64,000 bases of DNA from Citreimonas sp042096055 (GTDB taxonomy: Bacteria > Pseudomonadota > Alphaproteobacteria > Rhodobacterales > Rhodobacteraceae): NCBI RefSeq assembly GCF_042096055.1, contig NZ_JBELMH010000001.1, forward strand, positions 129,877-193,876, in the 5' to 3' direction. Position 1 is the first letter of the stretch. Each line of letters begins with the position of its first letter. Made by a program: the position numbers and the translations under genes. Shown one piece after another: positions 1 through 7,907 of the stretch. Under the pieces are notes generated by a model that was not told the origin of the DNA, searched no databases, and worked only from the letters and a program-made list of their open reading frames with translations.

Positions 1-116
1 GGGCGCAAGAAAAAGCGCGTGGTGCGCGGCTTGCGGGAATGGGGTCCATGCAGTATGTCACAGCCACCGCGTGTCCCGTCCGGGCGACGCGGCTCTCTTT
101 CATGGAAAGGGCCTTC

Positions 117-878
117 ATGGCACGCCGCAAGAAGATTTACGAAGGCAAGGCGAAGATCCTTTACGAAGGGCCCGAACCCGGCACCATCGTGCAGTACTTC
201 AAGGACGACGCCACCGCCTTCAACGCGGAAAAGCGCCAGGTGATCGAAGGTAAGGGCGTGTTGAACAACCGCCTGTCGGAATTCTTCATGACCGGGCTCA
301 ACGCCATCGGCGTGCCCACGCACTTCATCAAGCGCCTCAACATGCGCGAGCAGCTGGTCCGCGCGGTCGAGATCATCCCGCTCGAGATCGTCGTGCGCAA
401 CGTCGCCGCCGGCTCGCTGGCCAAGCGGCTGGGCATGGAGGAGGGCGCCGACCTGCCGCGCCCGATCGTCGAGTACTACTACAAGGACGACAAGCTGGGC
501 GACCCGATGGTCACCGAGGAACACATCGCCGCCTTCGGCTGGGCCAGCCAGGCGGACATGGACGACATCGTCGCCCTTGCGCTGCGCGTGAACGACTACC
601 TGTCGGGCCTGATGTACGGCGTCGGCATCAAGCTGGTGGACTTCAAGATCGAGGTCGGCCGCGTCTACGACGGCGATTTTCAGCGCCTGATCGTCGCCGA
701 CGAGATCAGCCCCGACAGCTGCCGGCTGTGGGACATCGAGACCGGCAAGAAGCTGGACAAGGACGTGTTCCGCCGCGACCTGGGCAACCTCGCCGATGCC
801 TATACCGAGGTCGCGCAGCGCTTGGGCGTGATGCCCAAGCAGGCCGCGCAGATGGGCAAGCCCCGCCTGATCAACTGA
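117..878 (+). CDS. purC: SAICAR synthetase (phosphoribosylaminoimidazole-succinocarboxamide synthase)
   Basis: The 253-residue product joins aspartate to CAIR in an ATP-dependent step of de novo purine synthesis in the cytoplasm. Family motifs are visible: EGKAKILYEG near the N-terminus, then KDDATAFN, then VVRNVAAGSLAKR in the middle, and DEISPDSCRLWD towards the C-terminus. Length matches bacterial PurC. I chose the ATG at 117 because a purine-rich GGAAAGG lies 7 bases upstream and the protein begins in the usual way (MARRKKIYEGKAK); an in-frame ATG at 39 would add 26 residues without homology. It is followed on the same strand by purS and purQ, so the three probably form one operon. Confidence 0.97.
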   Translation: MARRKKIYEGKAKILYEGPEPGTIVQYFKDDATAFNAEKRQVIEGKGVLNNRLSEFFMTGLNAIGVPTHFIKRLNMREQLVRAVEIIPLEIVVRNVAAGSLAKRLGMEEGADLPRPIVEYYYKDDKLGDPMVTEEHIAAFGWASQADMDDIVALALRVNDYLSGLMYGVGIKLVDFKIEVGRVYDGDFQRLIVADEISPDSCRLWDIETGKKLDKDVFRRDLGNLADAYTEVAQRLGVMPKQAAQMGKPRLIN

Positions 879-958
879 GACCGCGGCCCGGCCCCGCGCC
901 GGGCCGTCCGGCCGCACACACCCCACCGGACACCAGGACTGACGAAGGAACCGCACGC

Positions 959-1189
959 ATGAAGGCACGGGTCGAGATCATGCTCAAGACCGGGGTCCTC
1001 GACCCGCAGGGCGAGGCCGTGCGCCACGCGCTGGGCGCGCTGGGATTCGACGGCGTCGACGGCGTGCGGCAGGGCAAGGTGATCGAACTCGACGTCGCCG
1101 ACGGCACGACCGAGGCGACCATCGCCGAGATGTGCGAGAAGCTGCTCGCCAACACGGTGATCGAAAGCTACCGGATCGAACTGGCCTGA
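959..1189 (+). CDS. purS: FGAM synthase subunit PurS
   Basis: A 76-residue protein, the small subunit of the three-part phosphoribosylformylglycinamidine synthase (PurL-PurQ-PurS). It bridges the glutaminase PurQ and the synthase PurL so that ammonia can be channelled. The sequence shows the family pattern: MKARVEIMLKTGVLDPQGEA at the start, then ALGFDGVDGVRQGK and a C-terminal VIESYRIEL. It lies 80 bases after purC and 75 before purQ on the same strand, which supports co-transcription. purL is not in the window. Confidence 0.95.
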   Translation: MKARVEIMLKTGVLDPQGEAVRHALGALGFDGVDGVRQGKVIELDVADGTTEATIAEMCEKLLANTVIESYRIELA

Positions 1190-1264
1190 TCCGTCGCCGG
1201 GCGCCCACGGCCCCGGCTTTGTCCCCCGACGCAGACGCGCCGCGCCACGCAAGGATTTCAGCCC

Positions 1265-1930
1265 ATGAAAGCCGCCATCCTCGTCTTCCCCGGGTCGAAC
1301 TGCGACCGCGACCTCGCCACCGCCTTCCGCGCCGCCGGCTGCGACGTGGCGATGGTCTGGCACAAGGACACGTCGCTGCCCGCGGGCACCGACATCGTCG
1401 GCGTGCCGGGCGGGTTCTCCTTCGGCGACTACCTGCGCTGCGGCGCCATCGCGGCCAACGCGCCGGTAATCGGCGCGCTGCGCGACCACGCGGAACGCGG
1501 CGGCTACGTGCTGGGCGTGTGCAACGGCTTCCAGGTGCTGACAGAGACCGGCCTGCTGCCCGGTGCCCTGCTGCGCAACGCGCGGCTGAAATACATCTGC
1601 CGCACCGTCGGCCTGCGCGCCGAGGGCGAAAGCCTGTTCACCGACGCCTACGGACCGGGGACCGAGATCGCGCTGCCGATCGCGCATCACGACGGCAACT
1701 ACTACGCCGACGCGGACACGCTCGACCGGATCGAGGGCGAGGGCCGCGTCGCCTTTCGCTACACCGAGACGCCCAACGGCTCGCAGCGCGACATCGCCGG
1801 CATCCTGTCGGAAAACCGCCGCGTGCTGGGGATGATGCCGCACCCCGAACGCGCCTGCCATCCGGCGCACGGCAACACCGACGGTGCGCGCCTTTTCGCC
1901 CATCTGTCGACGGCGCTGACGGCCGCTTGA
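1265..1930 (+). CDS. purQ: FGAM synthase glutaminase subunit PurQ
   Basis: A class I glutamine amidotransferase of 221 residues that releases ammonia from glutamine for FGAM synthase. The nucleophile Cys86 sits in LGVCNGFQVL, and the His-x-Glu part of the triad is in MMPHPERAC near residue 193. The oxyanion/glutamine region GGFSFGDYLRCGA is near residues 50-60. Length agrees with the small bacterial PurQ that works with PurS. The sensor-kinase gene begins only 37 bases after its stop, so some read-through is possible although the functions differ. Confidence 0.96.
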   Translation: MKAAILVFPGSNCDRDLATAFRAAGCDVAMVWHKDTSLPAGTDIVGVPGGFSFGDYLRCGAIAANAPVIGALRDHAERGGYVLGVCNGFQVLTETGLLPGALLRNARLKYICRTVGLRAEGESLFTDAYGPGTEIALPIAHHDGNYYADADTLDRIEGEGRVAFRYTETPNGSQRDIAGILSENRRVLGMMPHPERACHPAHGNTDGARLFAHLSTALTAA

Positions 1931-1967
1931 CTTGAGGCTGCGCGCCTGTGCGCGTATCCTGCCCGCC

Positions 1968-3731
1968 ATGTCAGACAATTCCGAGCCACAGGGCCGTTTC
2001 CGACGCTCGAACCCGCTGTCCTGGCGGGTGCGCCTGGCGTTGGCGATCCTGCTCGGCGTGGCGATCGCCACGATCTGGGTCACGCACCTGCTGCTGACCG
2101 ACCGGTTCACCGAGACGACGCGCAACCGGGCCGAACTGCGCCTCGCGCTCTATTCCGGCAACCTGGTGTCGGAACTGCGCCGCAACGCCATCGTGCCGCA
2201 GCTTCTGGCGCGCGACCCGGCGCTGATCGGCGCGCTGAACGGGGCCGACTACTCGCAAAGCTCGCAGCGGCTGATTTCCTACGTGGACGAGATCGGCGCC
2301 GCCTCGCTGATGCTGCTGGACGGCGAGGGGCGCACCGTCGCAGCGACCGACCGCAACCGGCTGGGCGAACGCCACGCGGATGCGGCGTATTTCACCGAGG
2401 CCATGCGCTCGGCCTCGACGGTGTTCACCTCGATCCCGCGCGAGGCGGGCGGCTACCAGTTCACCTATTCGCGCCGCGTCGAAAGCCAGGCCTCGCCCGT
2501 CGGCGTCATCGTGGTCGAGGTCGACCTCGCCAAGTTCGAGCGCGCCTGGGCCGGCATCTCGGACGCTGTGATGGTCACCGACAGCGACGACGTCATCATC
2601 CTCGCGACCGAACCGCGCTGGCGCGGGCTGAAGCCCGAGGTCGCGCTGGAACGCCAGCCGCCGACCGGCGCGATCGAGCGAGCGATCCAGGCCACCGCGG
2701 ACTGGACCGCGCAGGACGCCGACGCCTACCTGCGCGGCGAGGCGGTGATGCGCATCAACGGCCGTATCCCGTTCCGCGGCTGGACGCTGACCACGTTCAC
2801 CACCTATGCCAGCGTGCGCGAGCGGGTGAACGCCGTGCTGGCGCTGGAGATCATGGGCTTCGCGCTGCTGGCGGCCCTCGCGTTCTACGCGCTGTCGCGC
2901 CGCACCGCGCTGCGCATGGCCCTGTTCCAGCGCGAATCCGACGAGCTGCGCAAACTCAACGCGCGGCTCAGCCGCGAGATCGCCGAGCGCGAGCGCGTGC
3001 AGAAGAACCTTGCCGTGGCCGAGCAAAGCCTGGCACAAAGCTCGAAACTCGCCGCCCTGGGCGAGATGTCGGCCGCCGTCAGCCACGAGCTCAACCAGCC
3101 TCTGGCGGCGATGAAGACCTACCTCGCCGGCGCGCGGCTGCTGCTGAACCGCAACCGCCCGGACGAGGCGCTGTCGGCCTTCCACCGCATCGACGACCTG
3201 ATCGAGCGCATGGGCGCCATCACCCGCCAGCTGAAATCCTACGCCCGCAAGGGCCAGCAGGACCTGACGCCCGTGGACATGGCCGATGCGCTGGCCAGCT
3301 CGCTGTCGATGATGGAGCCGCAGCTGAAGGCGCGGCGCGTGAAGATCTCGAAGATCCTGCCCGACGCGCCGGTGCGCGTGCTCGGCGACCGCATGCGGAT
3401 CGAGCAGGTTCTCGTCAACCTGTTGCGCAACGCGCTCGACGCCACCAAGTCAGTGGCCGAGCCGCAGATCGAGATCCTGCTCGCGGCGGGCGAGACCGCG
3501 ACCCTGTCGGTGCGCGACAACGGCCACGGGATCGAGGAGATGGAAGCCCTGTTCGAGCCCTTCTACACCACGAAGGCGCCGGGCGACGGGGTGGGGCTTG
3601 GCCTGGCGATCTCGTCGGGCATCGTGAACGAGCTTGGCGGGCGGCTGACGGCCCGCAACGGAGAGAACGGCGGGGCGGTGTTCGAGATGCAGCTGCCCGT
3701 GCTGACCCAGCAATCGCAAGCGGCGGAGTAG
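1968..3731 (+). CDS. dctB: DctB-like membrane sensor histidine kinase
   Basis: A 587-residue membrane kinase. An N-terminal transmembrane segment (about residues 20-43) and a second (about 291-311) enclose a periplasmic sensor region of double-PAS/dCache type, as in C4-dicarboxylate sensors. A short coiled coil with SREIAERERVQKNLA leads to the H-box, with the phospho-acceptor His373 in AAVSHELNQPLAA. ATP-binding boxes follow: N-box LVNLLRNALDA, G1 VRDNGHGI and G2 GDGVGLGLAIS. I start at the ATG at 1968; an in-frame TTG at 1932 is less likely. The response-regulator gene starts 3 bases after the stop. The dicarboxylate ligand is inferred from the family; no transporter gene is adjacent, and the window's TRAP genes lie 33 kb away. 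Confidence 0.85.
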   Translation: MSDNSEPQGRFRRSNPLSWRVRLALAILLGVAIATIWVTHLLLTDRFTETTRNRAELRLALYSGNLVSELRRNAIVPQLLARDPALIGALNGADYSQSSQRLISYVDEIGAASLMLLDGEGRTVAATDRNRLGERHADAAYFTEAMRSASTVFTSIPREAGGYQFTYSRRVESQASPVGVIVVEVDLAKFERAWAGISDAVMVTDSDDVIILATEPRWRGLKPEVALERQPPTGAIERAIQATADWTAQDADAYLRGEAVMRINGRIPFRGWTLTTFTTYASVRERVNAVLALEIMGFALLAALAFYALSRRTALRMALFQRESDELRKLNARLSREIAERERVQKNLAVAEQSLAQSSKLAALGEMSAAVSHELNQPLAAMKTYLAGARLLLNRNRPDEALSAFHRIDDLIERMGAITRQLKSYARKGQQDLTPVDMADALASSLSMMEPQLKARRVKISKILPDAPVRVLGDRMRIEQVLVNLLRNALDATKSVAEPQIEILLAAGETATLSVRDNGHGIEEMEALFEPFYTTKAPGDGVGLGLAISSGIVNELGGRLTARNGENGGAVFEMQLPVLTQQSQAAE

Positions 3732-3734
3732 GCA

Positions 3735-5069
3735 ATGGCCAATGCCATGAAGATCGCAATCGTGGACGACGAGAAGGACATGCGCCAGTCGATCAGCCAG
3801 TGGCTGGCGCTGTCGGGCTACGACACCGAAAGCTACGCCAGCGCCGAAGAGGCGCTGGGCGCGCTCGGCCCCGACTATCCCGGGATCGTGATTTCCGACA
3901 TCAAGATGCCCGGCATGGACGGGATCCAGTTCCTCAAGAAGCTGATGGGCAACGATTCCACGCTGCCCGTCATCATGATCACCGGCCACGGCGACGTGCC
4001 CATGGCGGTCGAGGCGATGCGCGTCGGCGCCTTCGACTTCCTGGAAAAGCCGTTCAACCCCGACCGCATGTCCGAGCTGGCCAAGAAGGCCACCAACGCG
4101 CGGCGCCTGACGCTCGACACTCGCGCGCTGCGGCGCGAGCTGGGCGAGGGCGGGCAGATCATGCAGAAGCTGATCGGCAGCAGCCCCGTCATGCAGCGCC
4201 TGCGCGAGGATATCCTCGACCTCGGGCAGGCCGACGGCCACGTCCTGATCGAGGGTGAGACCGGCACCGGCAAGACGCTGGTCGCCCACGCCCTGCACGC
4301 GGTCGGCACCCGCGCCGGCAAGAAGTTCGTCCTGCTGTCGTGCGGCGCGCTGGACGAGGCCGCGCTGATGCGCCGCCTCTTCGGCCCCGCCCAGCCCGAC
4401 GAGACCTGGCTGCCGGCGATCGAGGAGGCCCGCGGCGGCACGCTGGTGCTCGAGGATATCGAGGCGCTGTCGGACGCCGCCCAGGCGCGCCTGCTGTCGG
4501 CGATCAACGACCAGGGCAACCCGCCCGAGACCCGCATCGTCGCGATCTGCAACCTCCAGGACGAGGGGCGCACCTGCGAAAGCGCGCTGCGTGCCGACCT
4601 GTTCTACCGGCTCGCCGCGCTCAACATCACCGTGCCGCCGCTGCGGGCGCGCGGCGAGGACATCCTGACGCTGTTCACCCGCCTTTCCGAGCAGTTCGCC
4701 GAGGAATACGGCTGCGAGGCGCCCAAGGTCTCGGCGCAGGAGGCGGCACAGCTGCTGCAGGCGCCGTGGCCCGGCAACGTGCGCCAGCTGATCAACCTTG
4801 CCGAACGCGCGGTGCTGCAATCGCGGCGCGGGCAGGGCACCATCGCCTCGCTGCTGATGAGCGATCACGACAGCATGCAGCCGGTGATGACCACCGAGGG
4901 CAAGCCGCTCAAGGAATACGTCGAGGCGTTCGAGCGGATGCTGATCGACAACACGATGCGGCGCCACAAGGGCTCGGTCGCCGCGGTGATGGACGAATTG
5001 TGCCTGCCGCGCCGGACCCTGAACGAGAAGATGGCCAAGTACAGCCTGCAGCGCGCGGACTACCTCTAG
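3735..5069 (+). CDS. dctD: DctD-like NtrC-family response regulator lacking GAFTGA
   Basis: A 444-residue regulator with three parts: a receiver domain (phospho-Asp55 in VISDIKMPG), an AAA+ domain with Walker A GETGTGKT (about 171-179) and the arginine-finger region ALRADLFYRL, and a C-terminal Fis-type helix-turn-helix (RHKGSVAAVMDELCLPRRTL). The GAFTGA loop that contacts sigma-54 is missing: after LFG comes PAQPDETWLPAIEEA. The Walker B end reads LVLEDIE rather than the usual LFLDEI. It probably does not activate sigma-54 holoenzyme in the classical way; Rhodobacter capsulatus NtrC is a known precedent for GAFTGA loss with sigma-70 activation. It is the partner of the kinase just upstream. 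Confidence 0.85.
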   Translation: MANAMKIAIVDDEKDMRQSISQWLALSGYDTESYASAEEALGALGPDYPGIVISDIKMPGMDGIQFLKKLMGNDSTLPVIMITGHGDVPMAVEAMRVGAFDFLEKPFNPDRMSELAKKATNARRLTLDTRALRRELGEGGQIMQKLIGSSPVMQRLREDILDLGQADGHVLIEGETGTGKTLVAHALHAVGTRAGKKFVLLSCGALDEAALMRRLFGPAQPDETWLPAIEEARGGTLVLEDIEALSDAAQARLLSAINDQGNPPETRIVAICNLQDEGRTCESALRADLFYRLAALNITVPPLRARGEDILTLFTRLSEQFAEEYGCEAPKVSAQEAAQLLQAPWPGNVRQLINLAERAVLQSRRGQGTIASLLMSDHDSMQPVMTTEGKPLKEYVEAFERMLIDNTMRRHKGSVAAVMDELCLPRRTLNEKMAKYSLQRADYL

Positions 5070-5070
5070 C

Positions 5071-5514
5071 GTGCCGGGCGCGCGCCCGGCCGGGACGACG
5101 CGGGCGGGCGACTGGGCCACCCTTGCGGGCCGCTGCCTGATCGCGGCGCTCTTCGTGGCGGGGGCGGTGCAGAAGTTCGTCGATCCCGAACCGGCGCGCG
5201 CGCTGCTGGCCGGCTGGGCCTTGCCGGGCTGGGCGATCTGGCCCGCGGCGGTCTTCAACCTGTCGGCCGGACTCGCGCTGATCGCCGGCATCGCGGTGCG
5301 CCCGCTCGCGGCGATGCTGGCGGCCTATTGCGTCGTCACCAGCCTCTTCCACCTGGTGCCCGACGATCCGTGGCAGATGTCCATCTTCGTCAAGAACTGG
5401 GCCATCGCCGGCGGCTGTCTCGTGCTGGCCGCACACGGAGCGGGACGCCTGCGCGTGCGCATGGGCTTGCGCAGCGGCGGCGGGCGTGATCGCCTTCCCG
5501 GCACACAAGAATAG
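5071..5514 (+). CDS. DoxX family membrane protein
   Basis: A 147-residue integral membrane protein with about four hydrophobic segments. The pattern GRCLIAALFVAGAVQKFVDP near the start, GLALIAGIAVRPLAAMLAAY in the middle and KNWAIAGGCLVLAA near the end is typical of the DoxX/DoxD family. Members are linked to thiol or quinone redox chemistry and oxidative-stress complexes, but the exact role here is unknown. Translation appears to start at a GTG directly after the stop of the regulator gene, which suggests coupling to it. Confidence 0.75.
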   Translation: MPGARPAGTTRAGDWATLAGRCLIAALFVAGAVQKFVDPEPARALLAGWALPGWAIWPAAVFNLSAGLALIAGIAVRPLAAMLAAYCVVTSLFHLVPDDPWQMSIFVKNWAIAGGCLVLAAHGAGRLRVRMGLRSGGGRDRLPGTQE

Positions 5515-5525
5515 GGAATCGCGGC

Positions 5526-6491
5526 ATGAGCGGACTTCTGGCGCTACTGGACGACGTGGCCGGCATCGCCAAGATAGCCGCCGCTTCGGTCGACGACATC
5601 ACGGCGCACGCCGCCAAGGCGGGGTCCAAGGCCGCGGGCGTGGTGATCGACGACGCCGCCGTGACGCCGAAATACGTGACCGGGTTCGAGCCCGCGCGCG
5701 AGCTTCCGATCATCTGGCGCATCGCGCGCGGCAGTCTGATCAATAAGCTTGTGATCCTGCTGCCCATCGCGCTGCTGCTGTCGGCCTTCGCGCCTTGGGC
5801 GCTGCCGCCGCTGCTGGTGCTGGGGGGCTGCTACCTCTGTTACGAGGGGGCCGAGAAGGTCGCCCATGCCTTGGGCGCGGGCAAGGATCACGGCGGCCCC
5901 GACGGAAGCCACGCGGTCAAGGATCCCGGCAAGCTCGAGGAGCAGAAGGTCAAGGGCGCGATCAAGACCGACTTCATCCTGTCGGCCGAGATCATGACGA
6001 TCTCGCTCGCCACGATCGAAAGCGACAGCATCCTGCTGCAGGCGGTGATCCTCGCCGTCGTGGGCGTGGGCATCACGGCCGTCGTCTACGGCGCGGTCGC
6101 GGTTATTGTGAAGATGGACGATATCGGGCTGTGGCTGGGCAAGAACGGCACGACCGGGGCAGGGCGCGCGCTGGGGCGTGGCATCGTCAAGGTGATGCCC
6201 GGCTTCCTCAAGCTGCTGGCATTCGTCGGCACGGTCGCGATGCTGTGGGTCGGCGGGTCGATCATCCTGCACTCGATCGGGCAGATGGGCTGGCACGGCC
6301 CCGAGGATCTGGTGCACGACATCGCCTATGGCGCGTCCGAGAACGGCGCCGTGCGCTGGAGCATCACCGCCGCGATCGACGGCGTCTTCGGCCTTGCGCT
6401 GGGGATGCTGCTGGTGCCGCTGGGGGCGAAGGTGATCGCGCCCGCATGGGGCGCGATCTTCGGTGCGGACAAGGCGGACAAGGCGGCCTGA
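5526..6491 (+). CDS. DUF808 (YedI-like) inner-membrane protein
   Basis: A 321-residue membrane protein of the DUF808 family. The N-terminus MSGLLALLDDVAGIAKIAA and the block TPKYVTGFEPARELPIIWRI are hallmarks of the family, followed by several hydrophobic helices. The loop after CYEGAEK carries a charged stretch (KDHGGPDGSHAVKDPGKLEE). Members are often annotated as possible transporters, but no substrate is established. It starts 11 bases after the DoxX gene and converges on the sugar dehydrogenase gene. Confidence 0.85.
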   Translation: MSGLLALLDDVAGIAKIAAASVDDITAHAAKAGSKAAGVVIDDAAVTPKYVTGFEPARELPIIWRIARGSLINKLVILLPIALLLSAFAPWALPPLLVLGGCYLCYEGAEKVAHALGAGKDHGGPDGSHAVKDPGKLEEQKVKGAIKTDFILSAEIMTISLATIESDSILLQAVILAVVGVGITAVVYGAVAVIVKMDDIGLWLGKNGTTGAGRALGRGIVKVMPGFLKLLAFVGTVAMLWVGGSIILHSIGQMGWHGPEDLVHDIAYGASENGAVRWSITAAIDGVFGLALGMLLVPLGAKVIAPAWGAIFGADKADKAA

Positions 6492-6510
6492 GGGCCGCCC
6501 GCCCAACCCT

Positions 6511-7707
6511 TTAGCTGTCGCTGTCGGACGCGGTCAGGCGCACCAGCGCGCCGTCCTCGAAGTCGGTCAGCACCAGCAGGGCGCCGTCAGGCCCGACATC
6601 CACGTCGCGCACGCGGCCCAGGTCCCGGGCCAGGCTTTCCTCGGCCTGCACCGTGCCGTCCTGCAGGTCCAGCCGGACCAGCCCGCCGCGCACCAGCGCC
6701 GAGATGAAGATGTCGCCGGTCCAGTCCTCGAACATGTCGCCGTCATAGGCGATCATGTCGCCGGGCGCGATGACCGGGTCCCAGAAGTAGTCGGGCTGCT
6801 CCATGCCTTCCATGCTGGCCTCGCCGCTGCCGATGGCGCCGCCGCCGTACTGGACGCCGTAGGAGACGACCGGCCAGCCGTAGTTCAGGCCCGCCTCGGT
6901 CAGGTTCAGCTCGTCACCGCCCTGGGGGCCATGCTCGATCGTCCAGAGCTGCCCGTCGATATAGGCGGCACCCTGTACGTTGCGGTGGCCATAGGACCAG
7001 ATCGTGTCGATCGCGCCCTCTTGCCCCACGAACGGGTTGTCCTCCGGCGTCTCGCCGTCGAGCGTCACGCGCACGACCTTGCCGAAGGTGGTGTCCAACT
7101 CCTGCGCCAGGTCGCGGTTCTCCATGGTGAAGCGCTCGCCCGTGGTGACGAAGGCGTGGCCCTCACCGTCGAACACGATGCGCGAACCGTAGTGCATTGG
7201 GTCGGTCACCGCCGGCTCCTGCACGAAGATGTCGGTGACATCTGACAGCGCTGTCATGTCCTCGTTCAGCACACCGTAGGCGGCAGCCGTGACCGAGCCA
7301 CCCTCGACCGGCTTGGAATAGGTGAAGTAGACGCGGCGGCTGTCCGCGAAGTTCGGTCCCAGCTTCACGTCCAGCAGGCCGCCCTGCTCTTCGGCGAAGA
7401 TCTCGGGCAGGCCCTCGATCGGCTCGGACACGGTGCCGTCGGCCATGATGTGGCGCAGACGGCCCGGACGCTCGGTCACGAGATAGCCCTGCTCGTCCGG
7501 CAGGACCGCCAGGCCCCAGGGATGCACCAGTCCGCCGGCGATCTCGGTCTGCTGCAGCTCGACGCCGCTATCTTCCAGCGGTGCGCGGAACTGCGCGTCG
7601 AACGCGGGCTCGAAGCTGGTGTTGCGCTCGCCGCGCTCGAATGTCTGCGCAGCCGCCGGGGCGGCGATCAGCGCGCTTGCGGTGATCATCAGGGTCGTGC
7701 GGATCAT
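6511..7707 (-). CDS. PQQ-dependent soluble aldose/sugar dehydrogenase (YliI family)
   Basis: A 398-residue secreted protein with a clear signal peptide (MIRTTLMITASALIAAPAAAQ, cleaved after AAA-Q or nearby). The body is a six-bladed propeller of the glucose/sorbosone dehydrogenase family. Typical segments are GLVHPWGLAVLPD, EGLPEIFAEEQGGLLDVKLG, YGHRNVQGAAY and IEHGPQGGDELNL. These bind PQQ and calcium and oxidise sugars in the periplasm. I chose the ATG at 7707 because GGAG precedes it by 8 bases and the signal peptide starts there; an in-frame start at 7728 is weaker. No PQQ synthesis genes are nearby. Confidence 0.88.
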   Translation of the reverse strand: MIRTTLMITASALIAAPAAAQTFERGERNTSFEPAFDAQFRAPLEDSGVELQQTEIAGGLVHPWGLAVLPDEQGYLVTERPGRLRHIMADGTVSEPIEGLPEIFAEEQGGLLDVKLGPNFADSRRVYFTYSKPVEGGSVTAAAYGVLNEDMTALSDVTDIFVQEPAVTDPMHYGSRIVFDGEGHAFVTTGERFTMENRDLAQELDTTFGKVVRVTLDGETPEDNPFVGQEGAIDTIWSYGHRNVQGAAYIDGQLWTIEHGPQGGDELNLTEAGLNYGWPVVSYGVQYGGGAIGSGEASMEGMEQPDYFWDPVIAPGDMIAYDGDMFEDWTGDIFISALVRGGLVRLDLQDGTVQAEESLARDLGRVRDVDVGPDGALLVLTDFEDGALVRLTASDSDS

Positions 7708-7907
7708 GGATATGTCTCCTCTTGCCACGTTGTCGACAGAACGGATGCGGGCGCGCCCCGTTCCGGCCGTTCAACGAAGCGTGACCCGCGCGTGCGGGCA
7801 CGTAAGCCGCCGCCGCCCCGCGGCAACGCGAAAGGGCGCCGCCGTTGCCGGCCGCGCCCCATTGTTAGCGGTGTCATCTGTCAGGCGGGCCGCTTGCGCG
7901 GTCCCGC

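Noticed and set aside
1..116. The 3' end of an upstream gene at the window start
   Set aside because: No frame in this stretch shows a recognisable protein end; it is probably the purC leader.
7741..7905. A terminator between the sugar dehydrogenase start and transketolase end
   Set aside because: GC-rich dyads are present but no stem followed by a T-run on the minus strand could be defined.
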